Origin: Rhodobacteraceae bacterium UBA1943
GTDB taxonomy: Bacteria > Pseudomonadota > Alphaproteobacteria > Rhodobacterales > Rhodobacteraceae
NCBI GenBank assembly: GCA_002336845.1
Contig: DDEX01000051.1
Location: forward strand, 1 to 64,000
Direction of reading: 5' to 3'
DNA: 64,000 nucleotides
The notes under the pieces are model-generated. The model saw nothing but the letters and a program-made list of their open reading frames with translations. It was not told where the DNA came from and searched no databases. Position numbers and translations under genes: made by a program. Positions 26,720 through 36,044 of the stretch are shown one piece after another; within the stretch, counting starts at the first letter, position 1; every line of letters starts with the position of its first letter.

Positions 26720-27820
26720 TTGGCTGGTCTCGCGATCACCTCCTTGAAATTGGGGCACTTCCGCAGCCACCGGGCGACGCGGCTGGAGTTTGACGGCCGC
26801 CCTGTCGCTCTGATCGGGCCGAATGGCGCGGGCAAGACCAATATCCTTGAGGCAGTTTCCCTGCTTTCCCCCGGGCGTGGCTTGCGTCGGGCCGCAACTG
26901 ACGACCTGGCCCGCAAACCAGAAGGGCTTGGCTGGCGGATAGAGGCCAGTTTGCGCGGAATGAGCGCCGATCACCTGATCGAAACCGGTGCGGAAATCGG
27001 CGAGGCCCGCATGCTGAGGATCGACGGAAAGGCTGCCCCTCAATCGGCATTGGGTCGAATCTGCCGTGTCCTTTGGCTGGTTCCAGCCATGGATCGCCTG
27101 TGGATCGAGGCCGCAGAAGGGCGCCGGAGATTTCTTGACCGCATTGCGCTCTCGTTCTTTCCCGACCATGCCGAACAGTCGCTTGGTTATGATAAGGCAA
27201 TGCGTGAGCGTAACCGCCTGCTGAAGGAAGGGGTCGTCGATGCCCGCTGGTATTCCGTGCTGGAGGGCCAGATGGCCGAAACCGCCACAATGGTCATCAC
27301 GAACCGTCGCGCGGCACTAACGCGGCTGGCGCTGGCCCAGAGCGGTGCCGCAAGCAGCTTTCCCCGTGCTGACCTCGCGCTGTCTGGACCAGAGGGGAGC
27401 GAAGACGATGATCCTGCCTCCCTCCCCCATATCTGGGCCGAAGCCCGGCGTCGAGATATGGCCGCCGGGCGCACGCTGGCCGGTCCGCATCGCAGTGATC
27501 TGCGTGCCATTTACGCCAGCAAGGGTGTTCCTGCCGATCAATGTTCCACCGGAGAGCAGAAAGCTCTGTTGATCAGCCTGATCCTTGCCAATGCCCGCGC
27601 GCTGGCCGTCGATCTGGGCAAGGCGCCGGTGCTGCTGCTGGACGAGGTTGCGGCCCATCTCGACGCCGATCGCCGCGCCGCGCTATATGACGAGATCTGC
27701 GCCCTTGGTGCCCAGGCCCTGATGACCGGCACCGAAGCTGCGTTGTTTGACGCGCTTGGCAACCGGACACAGATTATTTCGGTGGAAGACATCGACGGTA
27801 TATCAAGGGTTTCCCCATGA
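26720..27820 (+). CDS. recF: DNA replication and repair protein RecF
   Basis: RecF is an SMC-like ATPase that helps load RecA at gaps. The 366-residue product has Walker A LIGPNGAGKTNILEAVSLLS near residue 34, the family LGKAPVLLLDEVAAHLDADR Walker B/D-loop, and the signature STGEQKALLISLILANARAL. The start is TTG at 26720, supported by GAAAGGGG just upstream; the nearby ATG at 26704 is out of frame. The stop overlaps the next gene by 4 bp (27817-27820). Confidence 0.93.
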   Translation: MAGLAITSLKLGHFRSHRATRLEFDGRPVALIGPNGAGKTNILEAVSLLSPGRGLRRAATDDLARKPEGLGWRIEASLRGMSADHLIETGAEIGEARMLRIDGKAAPQSALGRICRVLWLVPAMDRLWIEAAEGRRRFLDRIALSFFPDHAEQSLGYDKAMRERNRLLKEGVVDARWYSVLEGQMAETATMVITNRRAALTRLALAQSGAASSFPRADLALSGPEGSEDDDPASLPHIWAEARRRDMAAGRTLAGPHRSDLRAIYASKGVPADQCSTGEQKALLISLILANARALAVDLGKAPVLLLDEVAAHLDADRRAALYDEICALGAQALMTGTEAALFDALGNRTQIISVEDIDGISRVSP

Positions 27821-28254
27821 CTCCGCAACGTGTGACCCTGATCACCCTTGGCGTCGCCGACTTGACCGCCGCCAAGAGATTTTATGCTGCCCTAGGCTGG
27901 AACGAGCACGGCCAAGGTCAGGCGGGCGTCGCCTTCTATCAGATGCACGGCGCAGTTCTGGCCTTGTTCGGTCTGGCCGATCTGGCCGCAGATCAGGGTC
28001 GGCCAGATGCGGCTTTGGGCACGAGTGCCGTGACACTGGCTCAGAACTTTACGACCGAGGCCGAGGTGGACGCGGCCTATGCCGCGGCTTTGGCCGCTGG
28101 CGGCAGCGCGCTCAAACCGCCGCAAAAGGTGTTCTGGGGCGGCTATTCCGGCTATTGGGCCGACCCTTGGGGCCATGTCTGGGAGGTGGCAATGAACCCG
28201 TTCTGGCCCCTGGCCGCAGATGGCAGCCTGACCTTGCCACAGGAGGCATCGTGA
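27817..28254 (+). CDS. VOC (glyoxalase/bleomycin-resistance) family protein
   Basis: A 145-residue vicinal-oxygen-chelate fold protein with two beta-alpha-beta-beta-beta units: VTLITLGVADLTAAKRFYAA, LGW, and FWGGYSGYWADPWGHVWEVA (the typical DPxGHxWE ending). Such proteins bind a metal and act on small molecules; the substrate is unknown. It overlaps recF and the following LysE-family gene by 4 bp each, so it is part of the recF transcript. Confidence 0.88.
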   Translation: MTPQRVTLITLGVADLTAAKRFYAALGWNEHGQGQAGVAFYQMHGAVLALFGLADLAADQGRPDAALGTSAVTLAQNFTTEAEVDAAYAAALAAGGSALKPPQKVFWGGYSGYWADPWGHVWEVAMNPFWPLAADGSLTLPQEAS

Positions 28255-28871
28255 CCGTTACCCTGCAACAGCTCGGCATCTATGCGCTTGGCATGGCCGG
28301 TCTTTGGGCAGTTCCCGGCCCGGTCTGGGTTGCGTTGACGGCACGCGCCTTGTCTGGCGGCTTTCGCGCCGCCTGGCCGCTGGCCGTCGGCGTGGCGCTT
28401 GGCGATCTTGTCTGGCCGCTGGCCGCCGTATTGGGGCTTGGCTGGATCGAAAGCGTCTATGGAGATTTTCTCAGCCTGCTGCGCTGGGTTGCCGCCGTGG
28501 TCTTTCTGATCATGGGTATCATGTTGATCCGCAAACCGGCGGCGACCGTGAACGCGGACAGCCGGCTGACCAAGCCGGGCCTTTGGGCCGGATTTTCGGT
28601 TGGTGTCGCGGCGGTGATCGGCAACCCCAAGGCAATCCTGTTCTATATGGGCGCGCTGCCCGGATTTTTCGATCTGGGCAAGCTGACGGCGCTGGACATC
28701 GCCGCGATCATCGCCATTTCGGCCTTTGTGCCGATGCTGGGAAACCTTGGCCTTGCCCTGTTTCTGGACCGCGCCAGACAGGTGCTGTCCAGCCCGCAAA
28801 GCATACGTCGGCTGAATATCATCTCTGGTTGCCTGCTGCTTTGCGTGGCGGGGGTAATTCCCTTCCTGTGA
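28251..28871 (+). CDS. LysE/RhtB-family amino-acid exporter
   Basis: The 206-residue membrane protein has about six hydrophobic segments and the LysE/RhtB pattern: WAVPGPVWVALTARALSGGF near the N-terminus, VVFLIMGIMLIRK, and VGVAAVIGNPKAILFYMGAL in the middle. The start is GTG at 28251, overlapping the VOC stop (GTGA) and preceded by AGGAGG. These proteins export amino acids or homoserine lactone-like compounds; the substrate here is unknown. Confidence 0.88.
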   Translation: MTVTLQQLGIYALGMAGLWAVPGPVWVALTARALSGGFRAAWPLAVGVALGDLVWPLAAVLGLGWIESVYGDFLSLLRWVAAVVFLIMGIMLIRKPAATVNADSRLTKPGLWAGFSVGVAAVIGNPKAILFYMGALPGFFDLGKLTALDIAAIIAISAFVPMLGNLGLALFLDRARQVLSSPQSIRRLNIISGCLLLCVAGVIPFL

Positions 28872-28893
28872 CCCCAAATCTTGTGCCGAAGGG

Positions 28894-28922
28894 GTGACAT
28901 TGCGTGCCCCAACCGCTATAAG
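28894..28922 (+). promoter_or_regulatory. Putative sigma-70 promoter of gyrB
   Basis: GTGACA (28894-28899) and TATAAG (28917-28922) are spaced by 17 bp, each differing by one base from consensus, and lie 30 bp before the gyrB start. This is the best housekeeping promoter seen in the window. Confidence 0.6.
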
Positions 28923-28951
28923 TCGCGGGCAATATCAAGGGTTCCCCACGC

Positions 28952-31402
28952 ATGGCCGACGCGCCCAAGAAACCCGCCGAATACGGCGCCGATTCCATCA
29001 AGGTTCTCAAGGGGTTGGAGGCGGTTCGCAAACGCCCCGGCATGTATATCGGCGATACTGACGACGGGTCGGGCCTGCACCATATGGTCTATGAAGTCGT
29101 CGATAACGGCATCGACGAGGCTTTGGCCGGTCATGCCACCGAAGTCACGGTGATCATCCACGCCGACGACAGCGTTTCGGTGCGCGACAACGGGCGCGGC
29201 ATTCCGGTGGACATTCACCCGGAAGAGGGCGTTTCTGCGGCCGAGGTCATCATGACCCAGCTGCATGCGGGCGGCAAATTCAACAACACCGATGACAGCG
29301 GCAACGCCTACAAGGTCTCGGGCGGCCTGCATGGCGTGGGCGTGTCTGTAGTGAACGCCTTGTCGGAATGGCTGGAGCTGACCGTCTGGCGCAACGATAC
29401 CGAATACCGTGCCCGGTTCGAGGATGGCGACTGCACGGTGCATGTGCATGAGGTCGGCGCGGCCCCCGGCCAGCGCGGCACGCGCGTGCGCTTTCTTGCC
29501 AGCTCCAAGGTCAACCGCCCGGACGGCACGTTCTCGAATCTCGACTATAGTTTCAAGACCCTGGAAAACCGGCTGCGCGAGCTGGCCTTCCTGAATTCCG
29601 GTGTCCGCATCATTCTGGAGGATGAGCGTCACGCCGAACCGCAGCGGGTCGAGCTGTTCTATGACGGCGGGGTGCGTGAGTTCGTCAAGTTCCTTGACCG
29701 CTCCAAGCAAGCCGTGATGCCTGAACCGATCTATATGGTCGGCGAAAAGAACGGTATCGGGGTAGAGGTCGCCATGTGGTGGAACGACAGCTATCACGAA
29801 ACCGTACTGCCGTTCACTAACAACATTCCGCAGCGTGATGGCGGCACCCATCTGGCCGGTTTCCGCGGCGCGCTGACCCGCACGATCACCAGTTATGCCC
29901 AGTCTTCCGGCATCGCCAAGCGCGAGAAGGTCGATTTTACCGGCGATGATGCCCGTGAAGGGCTGACCTGCGTTTTGTCCGTCAAGGTGCCGGACCCGAA
30001 ATTCTCCAGCCAAACCAAGGACAAGCTGGTTTCCAGCGAAGTACGCCCGGCGGTCGAGAACCTGGTCAACGAGAAACTGGCCGAATGGTTCGAGGAAAAC
30101 CCCGGCCCTGCCAAAGTCATCGTCGGCAAGATTGTCGAGGCGGCACTGGCGCGCGAAGCGGCCCGCAAGGCCCGCGAGCTGACGCGCCGCAAGACCGCGC
30201 TGGATGTGGCCAGCTTGCCCGGCAAACTGGCCGATTGTCAGGAACGCGATCCCGCGAAGTCAGAGTTGTTTCTGGTCGAGGGTGACTCGGCTGGCGGCTC
30301 TGCCAAACAGGGCCGCAGCAGGTCCAACCAGGCTGTTCTGCCCCTGCGTGGGAAAATCCTGAACGTAGAGCGCGCCCGGTTTGACCGGATGCTTTCCAGC
30401 CAGGAGATCGGCACCCTGATCACCGCGCTTGGCACCGGGATCGGACGGGATGAGTTCGACATAGGCAAGCTGCGCTACCACAAGGTCGTCATCATGACAG
30501 ACGCCGACGTGGATGGTGCGCATATCCGCACGCTGCTGCTGACCTTTTTCTTCCGCCAGATGCCGCAATTGATCGAGGGGGGCTACCTCTACATCGCGCA
30601 ACCGCCGCTTTACAAAGTGGCGCGCGGCAAGTCCGAGGTCTATCTGAAGGATCAGGCGGCCTTGGATGATTATCTGATCGAAATGGGTCTGGAGGGCGCC
30701 GTCTTGCGGCTGCCATCGGGTGAGGAGATCGCGGGGGCTGACCTTGCCCGCGTGGTCGAGGGTGCCCGCTCGTTCCGGCGCGTGCTGGATGCCTTCCCCA
30801 CCCATTACCCGCGCAACATTCTGGAACAGGCGGCCCTTGCCGGTGCCTTTGACCCCGGCAGCGCCGATAACGATCTGGCGGCGGTGGCCGAGGCCGTGGC
30901 GCACCGGCTGGACCTTGTTGCCGTCGAATATGAAAAGGGCTGGTCAGGCCGCATCACGCAAGACCACGGCATCCGCCTGTCCCGCGTGTTGCGCGGCGTG
31001 GAAGAGTTGCGCACGCTGGACGGCGCCGTGCTGCGTTCGGGCGAGGCACGCAAGCTCAGCCAGATTTCCGGCCAGAACCGGGACATCTATCGCAACCCTG
31101 CCCGGCTGATCCGCAAAGAGCGTGAACAGCTGATCCATGGTCCGATCGACCTGCTGAAGTCGATCCTGGCCGAAGGTGAAAAGGGCCTGACACTGCAACG
31201 CTATAAGGGGTTGGGAGAGATGAACCCCGAGCAGCTTTGGGAAACCACGCTGGACCCGGAGGCCCGCACCCTCTTGCAGGTCAAGGTCGATGACCTGGCC
31301 GAGGCGGACGACATCTTCTCGAAGCTGATGGGCGATGTGGTCGAGCCGCGACGGGAGTTCATTCAGGCCAACGCCCTGACCGTGGAAAATCTGGACTTCT
31401 AA
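28952..31402 (+). CDS. gyrB: DNA gyrase subunit B
   Basis: GyrB is the ATPase subunit of gyrase. The 816-residue product shows the GHKL ATPase motifs (YEVVDNGIDEALAGHATEV, VRDNGRGIPVDIHPEEGVSA, KVSGGLHGVGVSVVNALSEW), the TOPRIM motifs (LVEGDSAGGSAKQGRSR, IIMTDADVDGAHIRTLLLTF) and the C-terminal RYKGLGEMNPEQLWETTLDP block. Length is normal for alphaproteobacteria. It is followed by a clear terminator. Confidence 0.98.
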   Translation: MADAPKKPAEYGADSIKVLKGLEAVRKRPGMYIGDTDDGSGLHHMVYEVVDNGIDEALAGHATEVTVIIHADDSVSVRDNGRGIPVDIHPEEGVSAAEVIMTQLHAGGKFNNTDDSGNAYKVSGGLHGVGVSVVNALSEWLELTVWRNDTEYRARFEDGDCTVHVHEVGAAPGQRGTRVRFLASSKVNRPDGTFSNLDYSFKTLENRLRELAFLNSGVRIILEDERHAEPQRVELFYDGGVREFVKFLDRSKQAVMPEPIYMVGEKNGIGVEVAMWWNDSYHETVLPFTNNIPQRDGGTHLAGFRGALTRTITSYAQSSGIAKREKVDFTGDDAREGLTCVLSVKVPDPKFSSQTKDKLVSSEVRPAVENLVNEKLAEWFEENPGPAKVIVGKIVEAALAREAARKARELTRRKTALDVASLPGKLADCQERDPAKSELFLVEGDSAGGSAKQGRSRSNQAVLPLRGKILNVERARFDRMLSSQEIGTLITALGTGIGRDEFDIGKLRYHKVVIMTDADVDGAHIRTLLLTFFFRQMPQLIEGGYLYIAQPPLYKVARGKSEVYLKDQAALDDYLIEMGLEGAVLRLPSGEEIAGADLARVVEGARSFRRVLDAFPTHYPRNILEQAALAGAFDPGSADNDLAAVAEAVAHRLDLVAVEYEKGWSGRITQDHGIRLSRVLRGVEELRTLDGAVLRSGEARKLSQISGQNRDIYRNPARLIRKEREQLIHGPIDLLKSILAEGEKGLTLQRYKGLGEMNPEQLWETTLDPEARTLLQVKVDDLAEADDIFSKLMGDVVEPRREFIQANALTVENLDF

Positions 31403-31406
31403 AGAA

Positions 31407-31430
31407 ACGGGGCCGAACGGCCCCGTTTTT
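31407..31430 (+). terminator. gyrB terminator
   Basis: A perfect 8-bp stem (ACGGGGCC / GGCCCCGT) with loop GAAC is followed by TTTT, starting 5 bp after the gyrB stop. The convergent efflux gene ends here too, so the structure probably serves both strands. Confidence 0.9.
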
Positions 31431-32964
31431 AATCGGCATGAACCGCCGGTGCCGGACCGGACTGCGCCCCCGGCCGCCGCAATGTCAGCGCAAGCGGTAT
31501 GGCCGCCAGGGTCATGATCAGCATCAGTTTGAAATCATTGATATAGCTGATCATCGCCGCCTGGACGTTCACCAGATTATCCAGAAGCTGCAACGACTGC
31601 GCATCCCCTACCAATGCGCCGGGCAGGGCTTGCCGCAGTGCGGGGCTGGTTTGCGTCAGGGTCCCTGCAATCTCCATGTGATTGATCTGTACGTTCCGGG
31701 TCAGCATCAAGGTCACCACGGAAATGCCGATGGACGAGCCGATGTTGCGCACCAGACTGTAAAGACTGGTCGCATCGGCCCGGAACCGGACCTCGATGGT
31801 GGCAAAGGTCACGGTGGACAGCGGCACGAACACCAGCCCCAATCCCAACCCCTGCACAACACCCGAGACGACAATCAGATGGTCGTCCATCTGCGGCGAG
31901 AACCCGATCATCACCCAAAGGGACAGCGCAATCAGCCCAAGCCCGGCCGACACCAGAAGGCGCGGGTCGATCAGCCGCACCAGCCGTCCCACAACCAGCA
32001 TCGAAATCATCGTGCCCACCCCGCGCGGGGCCATGACCAAGCCGGTCTGAAGGGCTGAATGACCAAACAGGCGCGACAGCATCGGCGGCAAAAGGGCAAG
32101 GCTGGCCAGCAGGATGATGCCGACGATGAAGATGAACACCAGCCCGGTGATGAAATTGCGATCCGTGAACATGCGTGGATCAAGGAAAGGTTGCTCGGTC
32201 GTCAGGATATGAACGACGAATACCCAGAAGCCGACCGCTGACAAAAATAGCCAGATCCAGGTTTCATAGGCGTTGAACCAGTCAACCTCGCCACCGCGGT
32301 CCAGCATCATCTGCAAAGCGCCGATACCCAGCGAAAGCATGGCAAAACCGAAGACATCAAAGCGGCGCAACCGCACGGTGCTGCGCGGCAGATAGGCCGC
32401 ACTGCCCAGAAAGGCGATCAACCCCAGTGGCAGGTTGATCAGGAACACCCAGCGCCAGTTATAGAATTCGGTCAGCCATCCGCCCAAAGCCGGGCCGACA
32501 ATAGGCCCCACCATGATGCCAGCGCCCCACATCGCCATGGCCTGACCGGCCTTTTCGCGGCTGTTGATATCCAGCAGAAAGGTCTGAGACAGCGGCACCA
32601 CGGCAGCACCGAAAACGCCCTGCAATACGCGGAACAGCACCATCGAGGGCAAGCTCCAGGCCAGACCGCAGGCGACCGAGGCGACCACGAAGCCGACGAT
32701 GGAAACCAGAAACAGCTCTCGTTTGCCGATCCTGTCCGACAGCCAGCCCGTCACAGGCGTCATGATTGCCGCAGCAACGATATAGCTGGTCAGAACCCAG
32801 CTTATCGTATCCTGCGAGGCCCCCAGATCGCCCACCATCGACGGCAGCGCCACATTGGCGATTGTCGTGTCCAACACCTGCATGATCGTCGCCAGCATGA
32901 TTGCCAGCGTGATCAGGCCCTTGTGCGGAACCTCGGCAGGGGTTGGGGCGGCCGCCGCGGTCAT
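31429..32964 (-). CDS. emrB: EmrB/QacA-family (DHA2) multidrug efflux transporter
   Basis: The 511-residue protein has about 14 hydrophobic segments and the DHA2 motifs: LDTTIANVALPSMVGDLGAS (motif D1), GWLSDRIGKRELFLVSIVGF (motif A), GAGIMVGPIVGPALGGWLTE (motif C, the antiporter motif). It is a proton-driven exporter that works with the EmrA-type periplasmic adaptor encoded just upstream (4-bp overlap) and, presumably, a TolC-like outer-membrane channel encoded elsewhere. Confidence 0.93.
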   Translation of the reverse strand: MTAAAAPTPAEVPHKGLITLAIMLATIMQVLDTTIANVALPSMVGDLGASQDTISWVLTSYIVAAAIMTPVTGWLSDRIGKRELFLVSIVGFVVASVACGLAWSLPSMVLFRVLQGVFGAAVVPLSQTFLLDINSREKAGQAMAMWGAGIMVGPIVGPALGGWLTEFYNWRWVFLINLPLGLIAFLGSAAYLPRSTVRLRRFDVFGFAMLSLGIGALQMMLDRGGEVDWFNAYETWIWLFLSAVGFWVFVVHILTTEQPFLDPRMFTDRNFITGLVFIFIVGIILLASLALLPPMLSRLFGHSALQTGLVMAPRGVGTMISMLVVGRLVRLIDPRLLVSAGLGLIALSLWVMIGFSPQMDDHLIVVSGVVQGLGLGLVFVPLSTVTFATIEVRFRADATSLYSLVRNIGSSIGISVVTLMLTRNVQINHMEIAGTLTQTSPALRQALPGALVGDAQSLQLLDNLVNVQAAMISYINDFKLMLIMTLAAIPLALTLRRPGAQSGPAPAVHAD

Positions 32965-34055
32965 TGTGTGACGGCGCCCGCGACAGCCGCACCAGCCGGG
33001 GCATTAACCGAACTGGTGTTCACCACTACCTCGGCCGACAGGCCAGAGGCCAGCAGCGGCGCGTTCGATGGGTCGATCAATTCAATCCGTACCGGAACGC
33101 GCTGTTCGACCTTGACCCAGTTCCCCGTCGCATTCTGTGCGGGCAAAAGCGAAAACTCCGCCCCCGTCCCGGCACCGATCGCCATGACCTTGCCCTCCAG
33201 CCGCGTTCCACGAGAGGCGTCCAGCACCACTTCGACCGGCTGGCCAACGCGGATATCAGCCAGTTGGGTTTCCTTGAAGTTCGCCTCAACCCAGGTTTCG
33301 CCCGTCTCGACCAAGGTAAAGGCGGTCTGGCCCGCCGCCACCATCTGGCCCGTGCGGAAGGAAGAGGCCTGATAGATCACGCCATCGGCGGGTGCATGAA
33401 CCTCGGTCTGTTTCATGTCATAGGCAGCCCCGTCGCGGGCAACCAGGGCGGCCTGCACCTCGGGGTGCTCATCTACCGCAGCCTCCGGGTCGCCCCCCAG
33501 AGCGGCAAGGGCGGCCTGCACGCCGATATCCGCCGCCGCCGCCTGTTCTGCCGCCGATCTCGCAGCATGGCGGGCATCATCCAACGAAGAATCCGTGGCG
33601 ACCCCCTTGGTTGCCAAGGCTGATTGCCGCGTCAGATTGGTGGCCTGATATTCGGCAGTATCATGGGCCAGCTTGGCTTGTGCGACGGCCTCGGCATAGG
33701 CGGCCTTCAACCGCTGCACGTCCAGCCGCGCTGCCTCCAGCCCAACCTCGGCCCGCCGCAGCGCGATCCGAGAGGGCTCGGGGTCAATGCGGAACAACAG
33801 ATCACCGGCCTTGACCGGCTGGTTGTCGGCCACCTCGACCGAAATCACCCGCCCGCCAAGTTGCGAGGCAACCGAAAGGCGCGCCTGATGCAGATAGGCG
33901 TTGTCGGTCTTTTCCTTGCCACCCGACGTCATCCACCATACGCCCGCAGCCACCACAAGCAGCACTGGAACGCTGGCCATCAGGAAAGTGCGCTTCAGGC
34001 GTGACCGCCGCTGCGGCAAGACAGCAGAAACGGGTTCTGCGTTATCGGTTGTCAT
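32961..34055 (-). CDS. emrA: EmrA/HlyD-type membrane-fusion protein
   Basis: The 364-residue adaptor has one N-terminal membrane helix (about residues 24-43, TFLMASVPVLLVVAAGVWW), a biotinyl-lipoyl-like domain (ISVEVADNQPVKAGDLLFRI), a long alpha-hairpin rich in Ala (about 100-190) and a beta-barrel region (VGQPVEVVLDASRGTRLEGK). It links the EmrB pump to an outer-membrane channel. It overlaps marR by 14 bp and emrB by 4 bp. Confidence 0.93.
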   Translation of the reverse strand: MTTDNAEPVSAVLPQRRSRLKRTFLMASVPVLLVVAAGVWWMTSGGKEKTDNAYLHQARLSVASQLGGRVISVEVADNQPVKAGDLLFRIDPEPSRIALRRAEVGLEAARLDVQRLKAAYAEAVAQAKLAHDTAEYQATNLTRQSALATKGVATDSSLDDARHAARSAAEQAAAADIGVQAALAALGGDPEAAVDEHPEVQAALVARDGAAYDMKQTEVHAPADGVIYQASSFRTGQMVAAGQTAFTLVETGETWVEANFKETQLADIRVGQPVEVVLDASRGTRLEGKVMAIGAGTGAEFSLLPAQNATGNWVKVEQRVPVRIELIDPSNAPLLASGLSAEVVVNTSSVNAPAGAAVAGAVTQ

Positions 34056-34515
34056 CTTGCTTAACTCCTTGTGCCACCTGACCGGCAGCCTCGTTCAGAT
34101 TGGCGATCACCCTGGCAAGCCCCCCCAGCAAGGCCTGACGCTGCTCGACGATCAGCCCCGCCAACGCCTCGCCGTACACCTCGTCAGCCATGGCCCGGAT
34201 CTCGGCATGGACTGCGCGGGCACGGTCGGTCGGCATCACCAGCTTGACCCGGCGGTCCTGCGGATCAGGCCGACGTTCGACCCAGCCCGAAGCCTCCATA
34301 CGATCTACCAGGCGCGATACGCTGATCGGCTCGATTTCCAGCAGGTCGGCCAGTCGCGCCTGCGTGGTCGCCTCGCCACATTTGGTCACCGTGACCAGCA
34401 TCCGCCATTGCGCCGACGACAGGCCATGGCGGCTTACGCGCCGCTCAAAGGCCTTGCGCACGGCACGCGCGGCTTCGTGCAATAGAATCCCCAGACTGTC
34501 GCTACGATTTTCCAT
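34042..34515 (-). CDS. MarR-family transcriptional regulator
   Basis: A 157-residue winged-helix regulator with DNA-recognition helix TQARLADLLEIEPISVSRLV, DRMEASGWVERRPDPQDRRV (wing) and flanking dimerisation helices. It heads the marR-emrA-emrB operon and is probably an autorepressor released by drug-like ligands. A candidate operator with ATAAGC arms overlaps and precedes the start codon (34514-34543). Confidence 0.93.
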   Translation of the reverse strand: MENRSDSLGILLHEAARAVRKAFERRVSRHGLSSAQWRMLVTVTKCGEATTQARLADLLEIEPISVSRLVDRMEASGWVERRPDPQDRRVKLVMPTDRARAVHAEIRAMADEVYGEALAGLIVEQRQALLGGLARVIANLNEAAGQVAQGVKQDDNR

Positions 34516-34543
34516 AAGCGCGACATATAATAAGCACGCTTAT
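34514..34543 (-). promoter_or_regulatory. Candidate MarR operator
   Basis: A perfect inverted repeat ATAAGC-AC-GCTTAT (34530-34543) lies 15 bp before the marR start, and a third copy of ATAAGC (34514-34519) lies in direct orientation 16 bp away. Such short AT-rich palindromes beside marR genes are usual autoregulatory sites. Confidence 0.55.
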
Positions 34544-34817
34544 AATCAATCTGCACAAACGCACATCTCTGCTTTTGCTCGGGTCCGATGCGCACATCGA
34601 TCCCCAGTCTGCTTCATGTAACCAAAGTGAGGAATCCGAAGGGTTTCTGGTCCCTACGGTGTGGCGACCGCACCTGCCCGGAATTCGACGCCCCGTTCCT
34701 GCCGCCCCCTCATTGAACGACGGCCGCGTGACAAACCACAATCAACCTCCGGCAAACACGACGGGTTCAGGGGACCAATAGGGAGCTGGGCATTCGCCTG
34801 TTGCGGAACAGAAGCGT
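34544..34817. other. Intergenic region between marR and the ABC permease gene
   Basis: With the operator, this makes about 300 bp without a gene. Several short open frames cross it on both strands, but none has a ribosome site, family similarity or sensible composition. I see no RNA gene or strong terminator. Confidence 0.5.
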
Positions 34818-36044
34818 TCAACCCTGGCCCCGCCATGGCACCAGCGCACGCTCGGCAATTCGCATCAGGATATCGATGCCATAGCCGATCACGCCGATCA
34901 GGATGATACCCATGACCACGATGTCGGTCAGTTGGAACTTCGAGGCGACAAGGATCATCATCCCCGCCCCTTTTTCGGCCGCGACCAGTTCGGCCGCAAC
35001 CACCGTCCCCCAGCACACGCCCAGCGCCACGCGCAGGCCAGTGAAGATGTCGGGGAGGGAATTGGGAATGATCACATGCCACAACACCTGCGACCTTGAT
35101 GCGCCAAGACTATAGGCGGCGTGAATCTTGGACAATTTCACCCCCGTCACTCCGGTGCGCGCGGCGATGACCATGATCCAGAGGGCGGCAAGAAACAGCA
35201 GAATGATCTTGCCCGCCTCCCAGATGCCGAACCAGATGATGATCAGAGGGATCAGCGCCAGCGGCGGCACCGGCCGCATGAATTCGACGATCGGGTCGAA
35301 CCATCCCCTGAACCATGACGAAAGTCCCATGCCGTAGCCAAGCGGAATGCCGACCAGCGCGCCCAGCGCAAGACCCGCCAGCACCCGCCACAGCGAAAAG
35401 CCCAGATGCGCCCACAGCGAATGGTTCTGATAGCCGCTCTGCGCAATCTCGGCCAGCCGGGCAGCCACGGCCTCGGGGGCTGGCAGCCAGATCGGCTCCA
35501 TCTGCCAGCCGGCGTCTGGCGTGAAAGACAGCGAGCCCTTGGGCGTCAGCACCACGCTGCCATCCGCAACCCTTACGGGCTGACCGACCGTGATCGGCTG
35601 ACCATTCACCGCGATGACCCGCGCGCCCGGCCCATCGTTCTCGACGACCTTGAGCAGCGCACTGCGCCAGGCGACCGCAGTTGCGGCATCGGTGCGGGCT
35701 GGGCCGCTGCCCCCAGCAACCTCTGGCAGCGCGGCTTTGTCGCCGGGGCGGCTGACGCGGACGGCAACCGTCGCATCGCCCGTAGCCCCGGTTGCATCCT
35801 GCGCAGTATAGGTAAACTGCGCCTCGCCCGTAAACGGCCCGGGCACATGCAGCGGCACCAGTTTCGACCCGGTAAAGGCCCCCCAGATCAGAAAGATCGC
35901 CAAAACCGACAGGACCGAAGCCAGGCGGTTCGGGCGGATGCTGACCGCATCGCCGAAGGTAACTGAAGGCGCTTTGCGGTTCACAACGCGGCCCAGAGCC
36001 CAGGCCAGCACGAAAAGGGCAACATAGGTGGCAAGAACGATCAT
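34818..36044 (-). CDS. Taurine/sulfonate-type ABC permease with Ig/cadherin-like insert
   Basis: The C-terminal half (about residues 200-408) is a TauC/SsuC-type permease: VEFMRPVPPLALIPLIIIWF, the EAA-like loop YSLGASRSQVLWHVIIPNSL and GLRVALGVCWGTVVAAELVA. The N-terminal half is unusual for this family: two extra membrane helices (about 2-18 and 42-58) and a segment at 72-170 that reads like parts of two cadherin/VCBS-type repeats (FTYTAQDATGATGDATVAVR; VVENDGPGARVIAVNGQPIT; GSLSFTPDAGW). The basic loop between the two extra helices predicts the insert faces the periplasm. Typical family length is about 260-280, so about 130 residues are additional. It overlaps the ATPase gene by 4 bp. Confidence 0.85.
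   Translation of the reverse strand: MIVLATYVALFVLAWALGRVVNRKAPSVTFGDAVSIRPNRLASVLSVLAIFLIWGAFTGSKLVPLHVPGPFTGEAQFTYTAQDATGATGDATVAVRVSRPGDKAALPEVAGGSGPARTDAATAVAWRSALLKVVENDGPGARVIAVNGQPITVGQPVRVADGSVVLTPKGSLSFTPDAGWQMEPIWLPAPEAVAARLAEIAQSGYQNHSLWAHLGFSLWRVLAGLALGALVGIPLGYGMGLSSWFRGWFDPIVEFMRPVPPLALIPLIIIWFGIWEAGKIILLFLAALWIMVIAARTGVTGVKLSKIHAAYSLGASRSQVLWHVIIPNSLPDIFTGLRVALGVCWGTVVAAELVAAEKGAGMMILVASKFQLTDIVVMGIILIGVIGYGIDILMRIAERALVPWRGQG

Noticed and set aside
25535..27169. 544-codon minus-strand frame across dnaN and recF
   Set aside because: Antisense to two well-identified genes; no start site or motif.
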